Source: Corynebacterium nuruki S6-4 (GTDB taxonomy: Bacteria > Actinomycetota > Actinomycetes > Mycobacteriales > Mycobacteriaceae). Taken from it: a stretch of 64,000 nucleotides of DNA. The notes under the pieces were generated by a model. The model was not told where the DNA came from, made no database searches, and was given only the letters and a program-made list of their open reading frames with translations. Shown here piece after piece: positions 51,486 to 60,043 of this stretch (within the stretch, counting starts at the first letter, position 1; every line of letters begins with the position of its first letter). Location of the stretch: the NCBI RefSeq assembly GCF_007970465.1, contig NZ_CP042429.1, positions 2,728,001 to 2,792,000 of the forward strand, read 5' to 3'. A program made the position numbers and the translations under genes.

Positions 51486-52106
51486 ATGAAACTGATTGTC
51501 GGGGTCACCGGGGCGACCGGTGCGCCGCTCGCCGTCCGACTGCTCGAATGTCTCGCGACCATCGACGGTGTCGAGACCTATCTCGTGATGAGCCGGTGGG
51601 CACGGACGACGATTGAACTGGAGACGCCCTACACCGCCCGGGAGGTCTCGCGCCTCGCGGATGTGGTGTACGGCCCGGGCGACCAGACCGCCCCGATCTC
51701 CTCCGGCTCATTCCGTGCGGACGCCATGATCGTCGTCCCCTGTTCCATGAAGACGCTGGCAGGTATCCGGGTCGGGTACGCCGATGACCTCATCGGCCGT
51801 GCCGCCGACGTCATGCTCAAGGAGCACCAGCCACTGGTCCTGGTGCCGCGGGAGACCCCGCTGAGTGACATCCACCTCGACAACATGCTCGCGCTGTCGC
51901 GGTCGGGGGCCCGGATCGTCCCGCCCATGCCGGCGTTCTACAACCTCCCGCAGTCCGTCGACGACATCCTCGACCACATCGTCGCCCGGATCCTGGACCA
52001 GATCGGTCTCGATCTGCCGGACGCGAAGCGCTGGACCGGACTCGCCGACGCCCGCGCGGCGCGGGCACACCTCGCCGACCGCTCCGAACCACAGTTCCTC
52101 AAGTGA
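51486..52106 (+). CDS. UbiX-like flavin prenyltransferase, decarboxylase subunit B
   Basis: Makes the prenylated FMN cofactor used by the following UbiD-type enzyme. The protein has 206 residues. The flavin-binding GVTGATGAPLAVRLLE, the PCSMKTLAGI loop and LVPRETPLSDIHLDNM are diagnostic of the UbiX/Pad1 family. The ATG at 51486 follows GGGAG. It heads the B-C-D operon of hydroxyarylic acid decarboxylases (VdcB/BsdB type) and is followed after 11 bases by the large subunit gene. Confidence 0.92.
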   Translation: MKLIVGVTGATGAPLAVRLLECLATIDGVETYLVMSRWARTTIELETPYTAREVSRLADVVYGPGDQTAPISSGSFRADAMIVVPCSMKTLAGIRVGYADDLIGRAADVMLKEHQPLVLVPRETPLSDIHLDNMLALSRSGARIVPPMPAFYNLPQSVDDILDHIVARILDQIGLDLPDAKRWTGLADARAARAHLADRSEPQFLK

Positions 52107-52117
52107 AAGGTATCGCC

Positions 52118-53545
52118 ATGGCATACGATGATCTACGAAGTTTCCTCTCCGCTCTCGCGGAGAACGGCCAGCTCCTCCACGTGAAGGACGAGGTGATGCC
52201 GGAACCGGACATCGCCGCGGCAGCCAACGCCGCCTCCCGGATGGGGGACAATGCCCCGGCCCTCTACTTCGATTCGGTGTACGGCTTCACTGACGCGCGG
52301 ATCGCGATGAACGTCCACGGTTCGTGGGCCAACCACGCGTTGGCGCTCGGCCTGCCGCCGACCACCGGCACGAAGGAGCAGGTGCAGGAGTTCATCCGCC
52401 GGTGGGACCGGTTCCCCGTCGCGCCCGAGGTCCGGGACAACCCGCTGTGGGCCGAGAACACGGTCGAGGGCGACGACGTCGACATCTTCGACATCCTGCC
52501 GTTGATCCGTCTCAACGACGGCGACGGCGGCTTCTACCTCGACAAGGCGGCCGTGGTCTCCAAGGATCCGGAGGACCCGGACAACAGCGGCAAGCAGAAT
52601 GTCGGCGTGTACCGCATCGAGGTCAAGGGGAAGCGCAAGCTCGCCCTGCAGCCGGTACCCATGCACGACATCGCGCAGCACCTGCACAAGGCCGAGGAGC
52701 GCGGCGAGGATCTCCCCGTCGCGATCACGTTGGGTAACGACCCGGTCATCTCCATCGTGGCGTCCACCCCGATGGAGTACGACCAGAACGAGTACGAACT
52801 CGCGGGTGCGCTCCGTGGCGCCCCCGCCCCGATCGCCTACGCCCCGGCCACCGGTCTGCCGGTCCCGTGGGGCTCCGAGGTCGTCATCGAGGGTGTCATC
52901 GAAGGCCGGCGCCGCGAGATCGAGGGCCCGTTCGGTGAGTTCACCGGCCACTACTCCGGTGGCCGGAACATGACCGTGATTCGCATCGACCGGATCTCGT
53001 ACCGGACGAACCCCATCTTCGAGCACCTGTACCTGGGGATGCCCTGGACCGAGATCGACTACCTGATGGCGGCGAACACCTGCGTCCCGCTCTACAAGCA
53101 GCTCAAGCGCGATTTCCCCGAGGTGGAGGCGGTCAACGCCATGTACACCCACGGGCTGGTCGTGATCGTCTCGACCAGAAAGCGGTACGGCGGGTTCGCC
53201 AAGGCCGTGGGGTCCCGGGTGCTGAGCACACCGCACGGGCTCGGCTACGCCGCGACGGTGATCGTCGTCGACGAGGACGTCGACCCGTTCAATCTGCCGC
53301 AGGTGATGTGGGCACTGTCGACCAAGGTGAATCCCAGCGGTGACCTGCTCGTCCTGCCGAACATGTCGATTCTGGGGCTCGCGCCCCAGGCACAGACCCC
53401 CGGGATCACCGACAAGCTCGTCATCGATGCGACGACGCCGGTCGACCCCGATGCCCGCGGCAACTACGGCAACCAGGTCCGGGACCTCCCCGAGACCGGG
53501 GAGTGGCTCGCCCGGCTGCAGAAACTCGCGAAGGAGAACCGATGA
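52118..53545 (+). CDS. UbiD-family hydroxyarylic acid decarboxylase, subunit C
   Basis: Removes the carboxyl group from phenolic acids such as vanillate or 4-hydroxybenzoate with prenylated FMN. The protein has 475 residues. The cofactor-binding region NVGVYRIEVKGKRKLALQP and the catalytic Glu pair in EIEGPFGEFTGHYSG are present. The ATG at 52118 follows GAAAGG. The gene for subunit D overlaps the stop by four bases. The substrate is inferred from the B-C-D arrangement and MarR control, since UbiD families act on many acids. Confidence 0.92.
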   Translation: MAYDDLRSFLSALAENGQLLHVKDEVMPEPDIAAAANAASRMGDNAPALYFDSVYGFTDARIAMNVHGSWANHALALGLPPTTGTKEQVQEFIRRWDRFPVAPEVRDNPLWAENTVEGDDVDIFDILPLIRLNDGDGGFYLDKAAVVSKDPEDPDNSGKQNVGVYRIEVKGKRKLALQPVPMHDIAQHLHKAEERGEDLPVAITLGNDPVISIVASTPMEYDQNEYELAGALRGAPAPIAYAPATGLPVPWGSEVVIEGVIEGRRREIEGPFGEFTGHYSGGRNMTVIRIDRISYRTNPIFEHLYLGMPWTEIDYLMAANTCVPLYKQLKRDFPEVEAVNAMYTHGLVVIVSTRKRYGGFAKAVGSRVLSTPHGLGYAATVIVVDEDVDPFNLPQVMWALSTKVNPSGDLLVLPNMSILGLAPQAQTPGITDKLVIDATTPVDPDARGNYGNQVRDLPETGEWLARLQKLAKENR

Positions 53546-53808
53546 GCACCACCGACGACAAGGAGAACACCATGGAATGCCCGCGCTGCGGTTTCGACCA
53601 CATCGAGACCCTGACCAGCTCGCCGGTACCGGGGGCCTGGGAGGTGCTGCAGTGCACGCAGTGCCTGTACTGCTGGCGCACCACCGAGCCGGCCCGCCGG
53701 ACCCGGCGGGAGGACTACCCGGAGAACTTCCGGATGACCGTCGAGGACATCCGGGACGCCCCGCTGGTCCCCGCTGTCCCCCCGCTGCTCGGGAGTGCGG
53801 GACGGTGA
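53542..53808 (+). CDS. Hydroxyarylic acid decarboxylase, small subunit D
   Basis: An 88-residue zinc-ribbon-like protein. Two Cys pairs, CPRCGFDH and CTQCLYCW, and the phrase SPVPGAWEVLQC match the VdcD/BsdD subunit, which is needed for full activity in characterised decarboxylases. The ATG at 53542 overlaps the upstream stop (ATGA) and follows AAGGAG. A second ATG at 53572 has its own AAGGAG seven bases before it, so two starts (88 or 78 residues) are possible. Confidence 0.88.
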   Translation: MSTTDDKENTMECPRCGFDHIETLTSSPVPGAWEVLQCTQCLYCWRTTEPARRTRREDYPENFRMTVEDIRDAPLVPAVPPLLGSAGR

Positions 53809-54080
53809 GTGCCGCCGACACCCTCATGTGGGAGGCTAAGGCGGCCCCGGGGAAGCGGGACGCCCTGTTCGACTGGGCACGGCGGGCGCTTCCGCCCCTG
53901 ACGGGGCCGGACGTGGCCGGTGACGGACGGCAGGTGGAACTGTTCGCCGACGCCGGTGAACGGATCGTCGTCATCCTGCCGCTCGCCGGGGACCACCGGA
54001 TCCCGGATCCGCCGGCCGGACTCATCGCCCGGCCGCCGCACCAGTGGCGCTTCACCTTCCGGGGGACCGCCGGCCGCTGA
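53805..54080 (+). CDS. Fourth small gene of the decarboxylase operon
   Basis: A 91-residue protein that I do not recognise. The GTG start overlaps the subunit D stop by four bases (GTGA). The sequence opens LMWEAKAAPGKRDALFDWARRAL, then VELFADAGERIVVILPL, and ends HQWRFTF. The alternation of a helix and beta strands and the length suggest a small dimeric alpha-beta barrel-like fold, but this is only an impression. Strict coupling implies a role with the decarboxylase, for example stability or product handling. Confidence 0.7.
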   Translation: MSAADTLMWEAKAAPGKRDALFDWARRALPPLTGPDVAGDGRQVELFADAGERIVVILPLAGDHRIPDPPAGLIARPPHQWRFTFRGTAGR

Positions 54081-54144
54081 GGGGTGTGACCGACCGGGTC
54101 CGGCCGGCGTGCCCGCTCCGCCCGACAGTTATTTCCGAAAAACC

Positions 54145-54184
54145 TTGACAGCGTGTCCCGCATCACATAATACTGGGAAGTATT
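54145..54184 (+). promoter_or_regulatory. Beta-oxidation operon promoter with TetR-like operator
   Basis: TTGACA (54145-54150) and TAATAC (54168-54173) are 17 bases apart, an unusually good sigma-A promoter for this window. The inverted repeat AATACTGGGAAGTATT (54169-54184) covers the -10 and the start site, the right place for repression by the TetR protein encoded within the operon. Confidence 0.7.
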
Positions 54185-54212
54185 CCAGGTCAACGATGTG
54201 AAAGGGACTGAG

Positions 54213-55094
54213 ATGAAGAGTTTTGCAGGACAGGTCGCCGTCATCACCGGCGCCGGTGGTGGACTGGGCCGGGCACACGCCCTCGCCCTGGCGTCCCGCG
54301 GCGTGAAGGTCGTCGTCAACGACCTGGGTAATGCACAGGGTGTCGTCGACGAGATCACCGCCGCCGGCGGGGAGGCCGTCGCGGACAGCACCGACATCGC
54401 CGACCGCGCCGCCGCCGCGGCGATGATCGCGGCCACCGTCGACCGCTGGGGCCGGCTCGACATCCTCATCAACAACGCCGGCATCCTCCGGGACAAGAGC
54501 TTCGCCAAGATGGACCTCGACGACTTCGACAAGGTCATCACCGTCCACCTCACCGGCTCGGTGAACTGCACGAAGGCCGCCTGGCCGCACATGGTGGAGC
54601 AGGGCTACGGCCGGATCCTCATGACCACCTCGGCCTCCGGCATCTACGGCAACTTCGGCCAGGCCAACTACGGCGCCGCCAAGTCCGGCCTCGTCGGCCT
54701 CATGAACGTCCTGGCCATCGAGGGGGAGAAGAAGGGGATCCGCGTCAACGCCCTCGCCCCGACCGCCGCGACGCAGATGACCGACGGCCTCATCCCCGAG
54801 GAGGCGGCGAAGCGGCTCGGCCCGGACACGGTCGCCCCCGCCGCCGAATTCCTCGTCTCCCCGGACGCCCCGACCGGCGTGATCCTCGGTGCCGGCGGTG
54901 GCGTCTTCGCTGTCTCCCAGATGCGCGAGGCCACCCCGGTGGCCCTCGACGCGGAGCACTGCACCGCCGAGGGCATCGCGGAGCGCTGGGACGAGATCTC
55001 GGACATGTCGGAGAGTCACCACCTCGCCGCGGCCTTCGACCAGACCGACCTCTACGTACGGACCGCGGTCGCCGCCGCCGGGGAGCAGGCATGA
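54213..55094 (+). CDS. SDR, probable (3R)-3-hydroxyacyl-CoA dehydrogenase
   Basis: A 293-residue SDR. The cofactor motif GAGGGLGRAHALAL, NNAGILRDKSF and catalytic Ser/Tyr/Lys in TTSASGIYGNFGQANYGAAKSG are exact for the peroxisomal multifunctional enzyme type 2 (17beta-HSD4) dehydrogenase domain, which oxidises (3R)-hydroxyacyl-CoA. An unusual extra C-terminal 60 residues follow the SDR core. The ATG at 54213 follows AAAGGG and the strong promoter upstream. It is the first gene of a six-gene operon, and its stop overlaps the next start by four bases. Confidence 0.88.
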   Translation: MKSFAGQVAVITGAGGGLGRAHALALASRGVKVVVNDLGNAQGVVDEITAAGGEAVADSTDIADRAAAAAMIAATVDRWGRLDILINNAGILRDKSFAKMDLDDFDKVITVHLTGSVNCTKAAWPHMVEQGYGRILMTTSASGIYGNFGQANYGAAKSGLVGLMNVLAIEGEKKGIRVNALAPTAATQMTDGLIPEEAAKRLGPDTVAPAAEFLVSPDAPTGVILGAGGGVFAVSQMREATPVALDAEHCTAEGIAERWDEISDMSESHHLAAAFDQTDLYVRTAVAAAGEQA

Positions 55095-55927
55095 CCGACC
55101 ACGCCGCCGGGGCCCCCGCCCCCTTCGACATCGCCGGACGCACCGTCCTGGTCACCGGCGGCGCCCGCGGCATCGGCCGGATGCTCAGCGAGGGACTGCT
55201 GCGCGCCGGCGCGACCGTCCTGTTCTCCGCCCGGAAACCGGACGCCGTCGCCACCGCCGAACAGGAGCTCCGCGATCTCGCCACCGGCATCGACGGTGCC
55301 GGTGAGGTGCACGGTATCGCCGCCGACATCGCCACCGAGGAGGGCTGTCAGGCCCTCGTCGCCGCGGTGCGCGACCACACCGACCGGCTCGACGGTCTCG
55401 TCAACAATGCCGGGGCGACCTGGGGCGCGCCCTTCGACGAGTTCCCGCCGGCGGCCTGGGACAAGGTGCTGGGCGTCAACGTGAAGACCCCCTTCCGCCT
55501 CGCCCAGCTGCTGCGTCCCCTGCTGGACGCCCGGGCCGCCGCCGGCCTGGACCCCGCACGCATCATCAACCTCGGCTCCATCGACGGTCTCGCCGTGCCG
55601 AACTACGAGAACTACTCCTACGCCGCCTCGAAGGCCGCGGTGCACCACCTGACGAAGGTGCTGGCCAAGACCCTGGCCCCGGGCATCCTCGTCAACGCGG
55701 TCGCGCCCGGCCCGTTCCCCACGAAGATGATGAAGTGGGTCCTCGACGACCACGGCGAGGAGATCAACCGTGCCAACCCGCTCGGCCGGGTGGGGCGTCC
55801 CGAGGACATCACCGCGTTGGTGACGTTCCTGCTGGCACCGGGCAGCTCGTACCTGACCGGGCTGACCATTCCGCTCGACGGCGGCCTGACATCCACGATG
55901 TCGGTCGCCATGTACGACAACGACTGA
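55091..55927 (+). CDS. SDR oxidoreductase
   Basis: A 278-residue SDR. Cofactor motif GGARGIGRMLSEGL, NNAGATWGAPF and active-site residues Ser in NLGSIDG and Tyr-Lys in NYSYAASKAAVHHL are present; the C-terminal PLDGGLTSTMSV is typical. It may be a second hydroxyacyl or ketoacyl-type reductase in the same pathway, or act on a substrate such as an oxo acid; RhlG-like enzymes are related. It is coupled to the upstream SDR by a four-base overlap. Confidence 0.88.
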   Translation: MTDHAAGAPAPFDIAGRTVLVTGGARGIGRMLSEGLLRAGATVLFSARKPDAVATAEQELRDLATGIDGAGEVHGIAADIATEEGCQALVAAVRDHTDRLDGLVNNAGATWGAPFDEFPPAAWDKVLGVNVKTPFRLAQLLRPLLDARAAAGLDPARIINLGSIDGLAVPNYENYSYAASKAAVHHLTKVLAKTLAPGILVNAVAPGPFPTKMMKWVLDDHGEEINRANPLGRVGRPEDITALVTFLLAPGSSYLTGLTIPLDGGLTSTMSVAMYDND

Positions 55928-55969
55928 CAGCAACCGACACCGACTGATCCGACAGTGAAAGCAGGAACC

Positions 55970-57109
55970 ATGAGAGAAGCAGTGGTCGTCTCGACCGCCC
56001 GTACCCCCATCGGCAAGGCGTACAAGGGCGCCTTCGCGGACACCCAGGGCCAGGAACTCGCCGCGCACGCCATCGCCGCCGCGGTCGACCGCGCCGGCCT
56101 CGACGGCTCCGAGGTCGAGGAGGTCATCCTCGGCTGCGCGATGCAGGAGGGCTCCACCGGCTACAACACCGCCCGCCAGTCCGCACTGCGCGCCGGGCTG
56201 CCCGTCAGCGTCCCCGGCATGACCGTCGACCGGCAGTGCGCCTCGGGACTGATGGCGATCGCCACGGCCGCCAAGGAGATCATCACCGACGGCCTGCAGA
56301 TCGCCGTGGGTGGCGGAGTGGAGTCCATCTCCCTGGTGCAGAACGAGCACCGCAACAGCTTCCGCGCCGAGGACCCGTGGCTGAAGGACAACGGCCACGA
56401 CATCTACATCCCGATGCTGCAGACCGCGGAGATCGTCGCGGAACGCTACAACGTCACCCGGGAGGTCCAGGACGCCTACGCCCTGGAATCCCAGCGGCGT
56501 ACGGCGGCGGCCCAGGAGGCGGGGATCTTCGACGAGGAGATCGTGCCGTTCGGCGGACTGAGCCTCGACGAGGGCAACCGGCCGTCCACGACCGCCGAGG
56601 GACTCGCGAAGCTCAAGGCGGTGCTGCCGGACAGCGACGGTCACGCCGCCACCATCTCGGCGGGCAACGCCTCCCAGCTCTCCGACGGCGCCGCCGCGGT
56701 CGTGCTCATGGAGCGCGCGGAGGCCGAACGCCGTGGCCTGGAGCCGATGGGCACCTACCGCGGTATCGCGGTGGCCGGGTGTGAACCCGACGAGATGGGC
56801 ATCGGCCCGGTCGTCGCGGTCCCGAAGCTGCTGGCGCAGCACGGTCTGACGGTCGACGACATCGACCTGTGGGAGCTCAACGAGGCCTTCGCCTCGCAGG
56901 CGGTGTACTGCCGGGACACGCTCGGCATCGACCCGGCGAAGTACAACGTCAACGGTGGTGCGATCGCCATCGGGCACCCCTACGGGATGAGCGGTGCGCG
57001 GATGGTCGGCCATGTCCTGCGGGAGGGCCGTCGCCGCGGCGCCCGCTATGTCGTGGTCACCATGTGCATCGGCGGCGGTATGGGCGCCGCCGGACTGTTC
57101 GAGCTGTAG
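55970..57109 (+). CDS. Acetyl-CoA acyltransferase (thiolase)
   Basis: Cleaves 3-ketoacyl-CoA with CoA to acetyl-CoA and a shortened acyl-CoA. The protein has 379 residues. The nucleophilic Cys is in DRQCASGL, the His in GHPYGMSGA and the second Cys in [10 protein letters not shown]. The ATG at 55970 follows GCAGGA. Position in the operon makes it the last step of the beta-oxidation cycle. Confidence 0.93.
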   Translation: MREAVVVSTARTPIGKAYKGAFADTQGQELAAHAIAAAVDRAGLDGSEVEEVILGCAMQEGSTGYNTARQSALRAGLPVSVPGMTVDRQCASGLMAIATAAKEIITDGLQIAVGGGVESISLVQNEHRNSFRAEDPWLKDNGHDIYIPMLQTAEIVAERYNVTREVQDAYALESQRRTAAAQEAGIFDEEIVPFGGLSLDEGNRPSTTAEGLAKLKAVLPDSDGHAATISAGNASQLSDGAAAVVLMERAEAERRGLEPMGTYRGIAVAGCEPDEMGIGPVVAVPKLLAQHGLTVDDIDLWELNEAFASQAVYCRDTLGIDPAKYNVNGGAIAIGHPYGMSGARMVGHVLREGRRRGARYVVVTMCIGGGMGAAGLFEL

Positions 57110-57120
57110 GCGGCGCCACC

Positions 57121-57789
57121 ATGGACCGGGACGCCACTCACGACGCCGCCCACGACGCCGCCCGTGCGCAGATCCTGGACGCCGCGTCCACGGTGTTCCA
57201 GGTCCGCGGTTTCGACCAGGCGACCATCGACGACATCGCCGAGGCGATCGGCGCCACCAAGGGCCGGGTGTACTACTACTTCCGGTCGAAGTTCGACATC
57301 TACCTCGCCGTCTACGAAGAAGGCATGCGACGGGTGACCGCCATCATCCGGCCGCTGGCCGAGGCACCGGGCACCGGCCTGGAGCGGCTCCGGGAGATGT
57401 CGGTGCGCCACCTCGTCAACCTCATGAGCGACCCCGGCTACCACGACGTCATCACCCAGGGGGTGGTCGCCGGCCGGTCGAGGGCGCTCAAGGACCGCCA
57501 ACGTCAGGCCCTCGTGGAACTCAACGACATCCGGCAGCGCTACGAGGAGATGTTCCGGGTGGTCGTGGAGCAGGGGGTGGCGGACGGTTCGCTGCACACC
57601 GCCGATCCGCGCCTGGCCACCCGCTTCCTGCTGAGCAGCCTCAACGGCACCGCCGTGTGGTACCGCCCCCGCGAGGACCAGGACGCCACCGCCGTCGCCG
57701 ACCTGGCCGGACAACTCACCGGTCTGGCACTCCACGGGATCGTCGGACCCACCGCATCTGCCGGACCCACCGATACACAAGGAGAATGA
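57121..57789 (+). CDS. TetR-family regulator of the fatty acid operon
   Basis: A 222-residue regulator. The helix-turn-helix is at about 13-60 (RAQILDAASTVFQVRGFDQATID and TKGRVYYYFRSKFDIY). The C-terminal ligand domain is helical. The KstR2/FadR-like TetR group responds to acyl-CoA thioesters; here the gene sits inside the operon it presumably controls. The ATG at 57121 is 11 bases after the thiolase stop; its own stop overlaps the next gene by one base. Confidence 0.88.
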   Translation: MDRDATHDAAHDAARAQILDAASTVFQVRGFDQATIDDIAEAIGATKGRVYYYFRSKFDIYLAVYEEGMRRVTAIIRPLAEAPGTGLERLREMSVRHLVNLMSDPGYHDVITQGVVAGRSRALKDRQRQALVELNDIRQRYEEMFRVVVEQGVADGSLHTADPRLATRFLLSSLNGTAVWYRPREDQDATAVADLAGQLTGLALHGIVGPTASAGPTDTQGE

Positions 57790-59546
57790 TGGACACGAGA
57801 GAATCACAGGTCCTCGACGCGCACGACCTGGAATTCTGCCTCTACGACTGGCTGGACGCCGACGGTCTCACCGGCTTCGACCGGTACACCGACCACAGCA
57901 GGGAGACCTTCGACGGCGTCCTCGATCTGGCACGCGAGCTGGCGGAGAACCGCTTCGCCCCGCTCAACCGCCCCGGTGACCTCGCCGAACCCCGGCTGGT
58001 CGACGGTAAGGTGGTGCTCCCCGAGGAGCTGAAACTCGCCCTCGACGCCTATGCGGAGGCCGGCTTCCCCGCGGCGACCATGTCGGCGGAGGAGGGCGGG
58101 ATCGATCTGCCGAACCTCGTCTACCGGGCCGCGTTCCTGTGGTTCCAGGCGGCGGACATCGGTGCGGTCTCCTACTCGCTGCTCACCACCGGGGCGGCGA
58201 ACCTCATCCGCGCGCACGCCTCGGCGGAGCTGCAGGAGCGTTTCCTCCCGCCGATGCTCGACGGCCGCTGGTTCGGCACGATGAACCTGTCGGAGCCGGC
58301 GGTGGGGTCCTCGCTCGGGGACCTGACCACCACGGCGACCCGCGCGGCGGACGGCACGTACCGCATCCGCGGCGACAAGATGTGGATCTCCGGCGGTGAC
58401 CAGGAGATCTCGGAGAACATCGTCCACCTCGTCCTCGCCCGCACCGGCGGCCCCGGCACCCGCGGACTGTCCCTGTTCATCGTGCCGAAGTGGCTCGGCG
58501 GGCCGGAGGAGCTGGGCGAGCGCAACGGGGTGAGCCTCGTCGGCCTGAACCACAAGATGGGCTACCGCGGCACCACCAACGCTGCCCTGCGCTACGAGGA
58601 CGCCGTCGGGTACCTCATCGGTGACGAGGGCCGCGGCCTGAAGTACATGTTCCACATGATGAACGAGGCCCGCATCGGCGTCGGTGCCGGGGCCGCGGCA
58701 CTGGGCGTCACCGGGTACCTGCACGCCCGCGACTACGCCCGCGAACGCATCCAGGGCCGGCCGCTCGAGGCGAAGGACCCGTCGACCGCCCCGGTGCCGA
58801 TCATCCGGCACCCCGACGTCCGCCGGATGCTGCTCACCGCCAAGTGCTACGCGGAGGGCTCCGTCGCCGTCATCCTCTACGCCGCCCGACTGCTCGACGA
58901 CGCGACCGCCGCGCCGGACCCCGCCACCCGGGACGCCGCCGCGCTGCTCGTCGACGTGCTCACCCCGGTCGCCAAGAGCTGGCCCTCCCAGTGGGGTCCC
59001 GCCGCCGACGACCTGGCCATCCAGGTGCTCGGCGGCGCCGGCTACACCCGCGACTACCCGGTGGAACAGTTCTACCGCGACAACCGGCTCAACCCGATCC
59101 ACGAGGGCACCCACGGCATCCAGGGGCTCGACCTGCTGGGGCGCAAGGTGCTCCTCGACGGGGGCAGCGGCTTCCGTGACCTGCTGGGGAGGATCGCCGC
59201 GACCTGCGATGCGGTGGCGGCGTCCCGCCCGGGGCTCGCGGACGCCGTACGGTCGCGCGCCGACCGGCTCGCCGCGGTCACCACCGCCGTCTGGGAGACC
59301 GGCGACCCGCTCACCGCACTCGGGGACGCCACCACCTACCTGGAGGCCGCCGGCGACATCGTCGTCGGCTGGCTGCTGCTCGACCAGCTCCGGGCGCTGG
59401 GGGACCGGACAGACCCCTTCGCGGCGTCCAAGGAACTCACCGCGACGTTCTTCATCGACCACCTGCTGCCGCGGGTGGACGCCCAGCTTGATCTCGTCGC
59501 CGCCACCGACCACCTGCTCACCGACCTGAATGAGGACCTGATCTGA
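57789..59546 (+). CDS. Acyl-CoA dehydrogenase
   Basis: First step of beta-oxidation, FAD-dependent. The protein has 585 residues, the long form with an additional C-terminal helical region. MNLSEPAVGSSLGDLTT and the flavin/substrate segments GDKMWISGGDQEIS are typical, and the catalytic Glu is in IHEGTHGIQGLDL. The ATG at 57789 is favoured over 57786 by AAGGAG spacing. Resembles the FadE5-type of mycobacteria. Electrons would go to ETF encoded elsewhere. Confidence 0.93.
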   Translation: MDTRESQVLDAHDLEFCLYDWLDADGLTGFDRYTDHSRETFDGVLDLARELAENRFAPLNRPGDLAEPRLVDGKVVLPEELKLALDAYAEAGFPAATMSAEEGGIDLPNLVYRAAFLWFQAADIGAVSYSLLTTGAANLIRAHASAELQERFLPPMLDGRWFGTMNLSEPAVGSSLGDLTTTATRAADGTYRIRGDKMWISGGDQEISENIVHLVLARTGGPGTRGLSLFIVPKWLGGPEELGERNGVSLVGLNHKMGYRGTTNAALRYEDAVGYLIGDEGRGLKYMFHMMNEARIGVGAGAAALGVTGYLHARDYARERIQGRPLEAKDPSTAPVPIIRHPDVRRMLLTAKCYAEGSVAVILYAARLLDDATAAPDPATRDAAALLVDVLTPVAKSWPSQWGPAADDLAIQVLGGAGYTRDYPVEQFYRDNRLNPIHEGTHGIQGLDLLGRKVLLDGGSGFRDLLGRIAATCDAVAASRPGLADAVRSRADRLAAVTTAVWETGDPLTALGDATTYLEAAGDIVVGWLLLDQLRALGDRTDPFAASKELTATFFIDHLLPRVDAQLDLVAATDHLLTDLNEDLI

Positions 59547-59998
59547 TGCGTAGATTCACCACCGCCGACGAACTCCGTGCCGCTGTCGGCGAGGATCTCG
59601 GCACCAGCGACTGGCTGACCATGACCCAGGCCCGGGTCAACACCATGGCGGACGCCATCGACGACCACCAGTGGATCCACGTGGACGAGGAGCGGGCCAA
59701 GGACGGCCCCTACGGCGGCACCATCGCCCACGGCTATCTCACCCTCGCCCTGGTGCCGACCCTGGCCGGACAGGTCTTCGACTTCTCCGCCTGGGGGACG
59801 CTGATCAACTACGGGCTGGAGAAGGTCCGGTTCCCGAACCCGGTGCGGGTCGGCGACCGGGTGCGCGCTCGGGTCCGGCTCGCCGACGTGGCGGACAAGG
59901 CCGGCGGCATCCTCGTCTCCCTCGACCTCACCATGGAGATCGAGGGGCAGGAGCGGCCGGGCTGCACCTCCCGGGCGCTGATCCTGCTGCTCGACTGA
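59546..59998 (+). CDS. MaoC-family enoyl-CoA hydratase
   Basis: A 150-residue hot-dog hydratase giving (3R)-hydroxyacyl-CoA. The catalytic Asp/His are in ADAIDDHQWIHVDEERA and the downstream GGTIAHGYLTLALVP is the family signature. The start overlaps the previous stop by one base. With the SDR of the multifunctional-enzyme type at the head of the operon it makes the R-specific hydratase and dehydrogenase pair. Confidence 0.92.
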   Translation: MRRFTTADELRAAVGEDLGTSDWLTMTQARVNTMADAIDDHQWIHVDEERAKDGPYGGTIAHGYLTLALVPTLAGQVFDFSAWGTLINYGLEKVRFPNPVRVGDRVRARVRLADVADKAGGILVSLDLTMEIEGQERPGCTSRALILLLD

Positions 59999-60043
59999 GC
60001 GGTGCTGCTGTGTCCCGTCCCGGCGCATAGTAGGCTGACGGGC

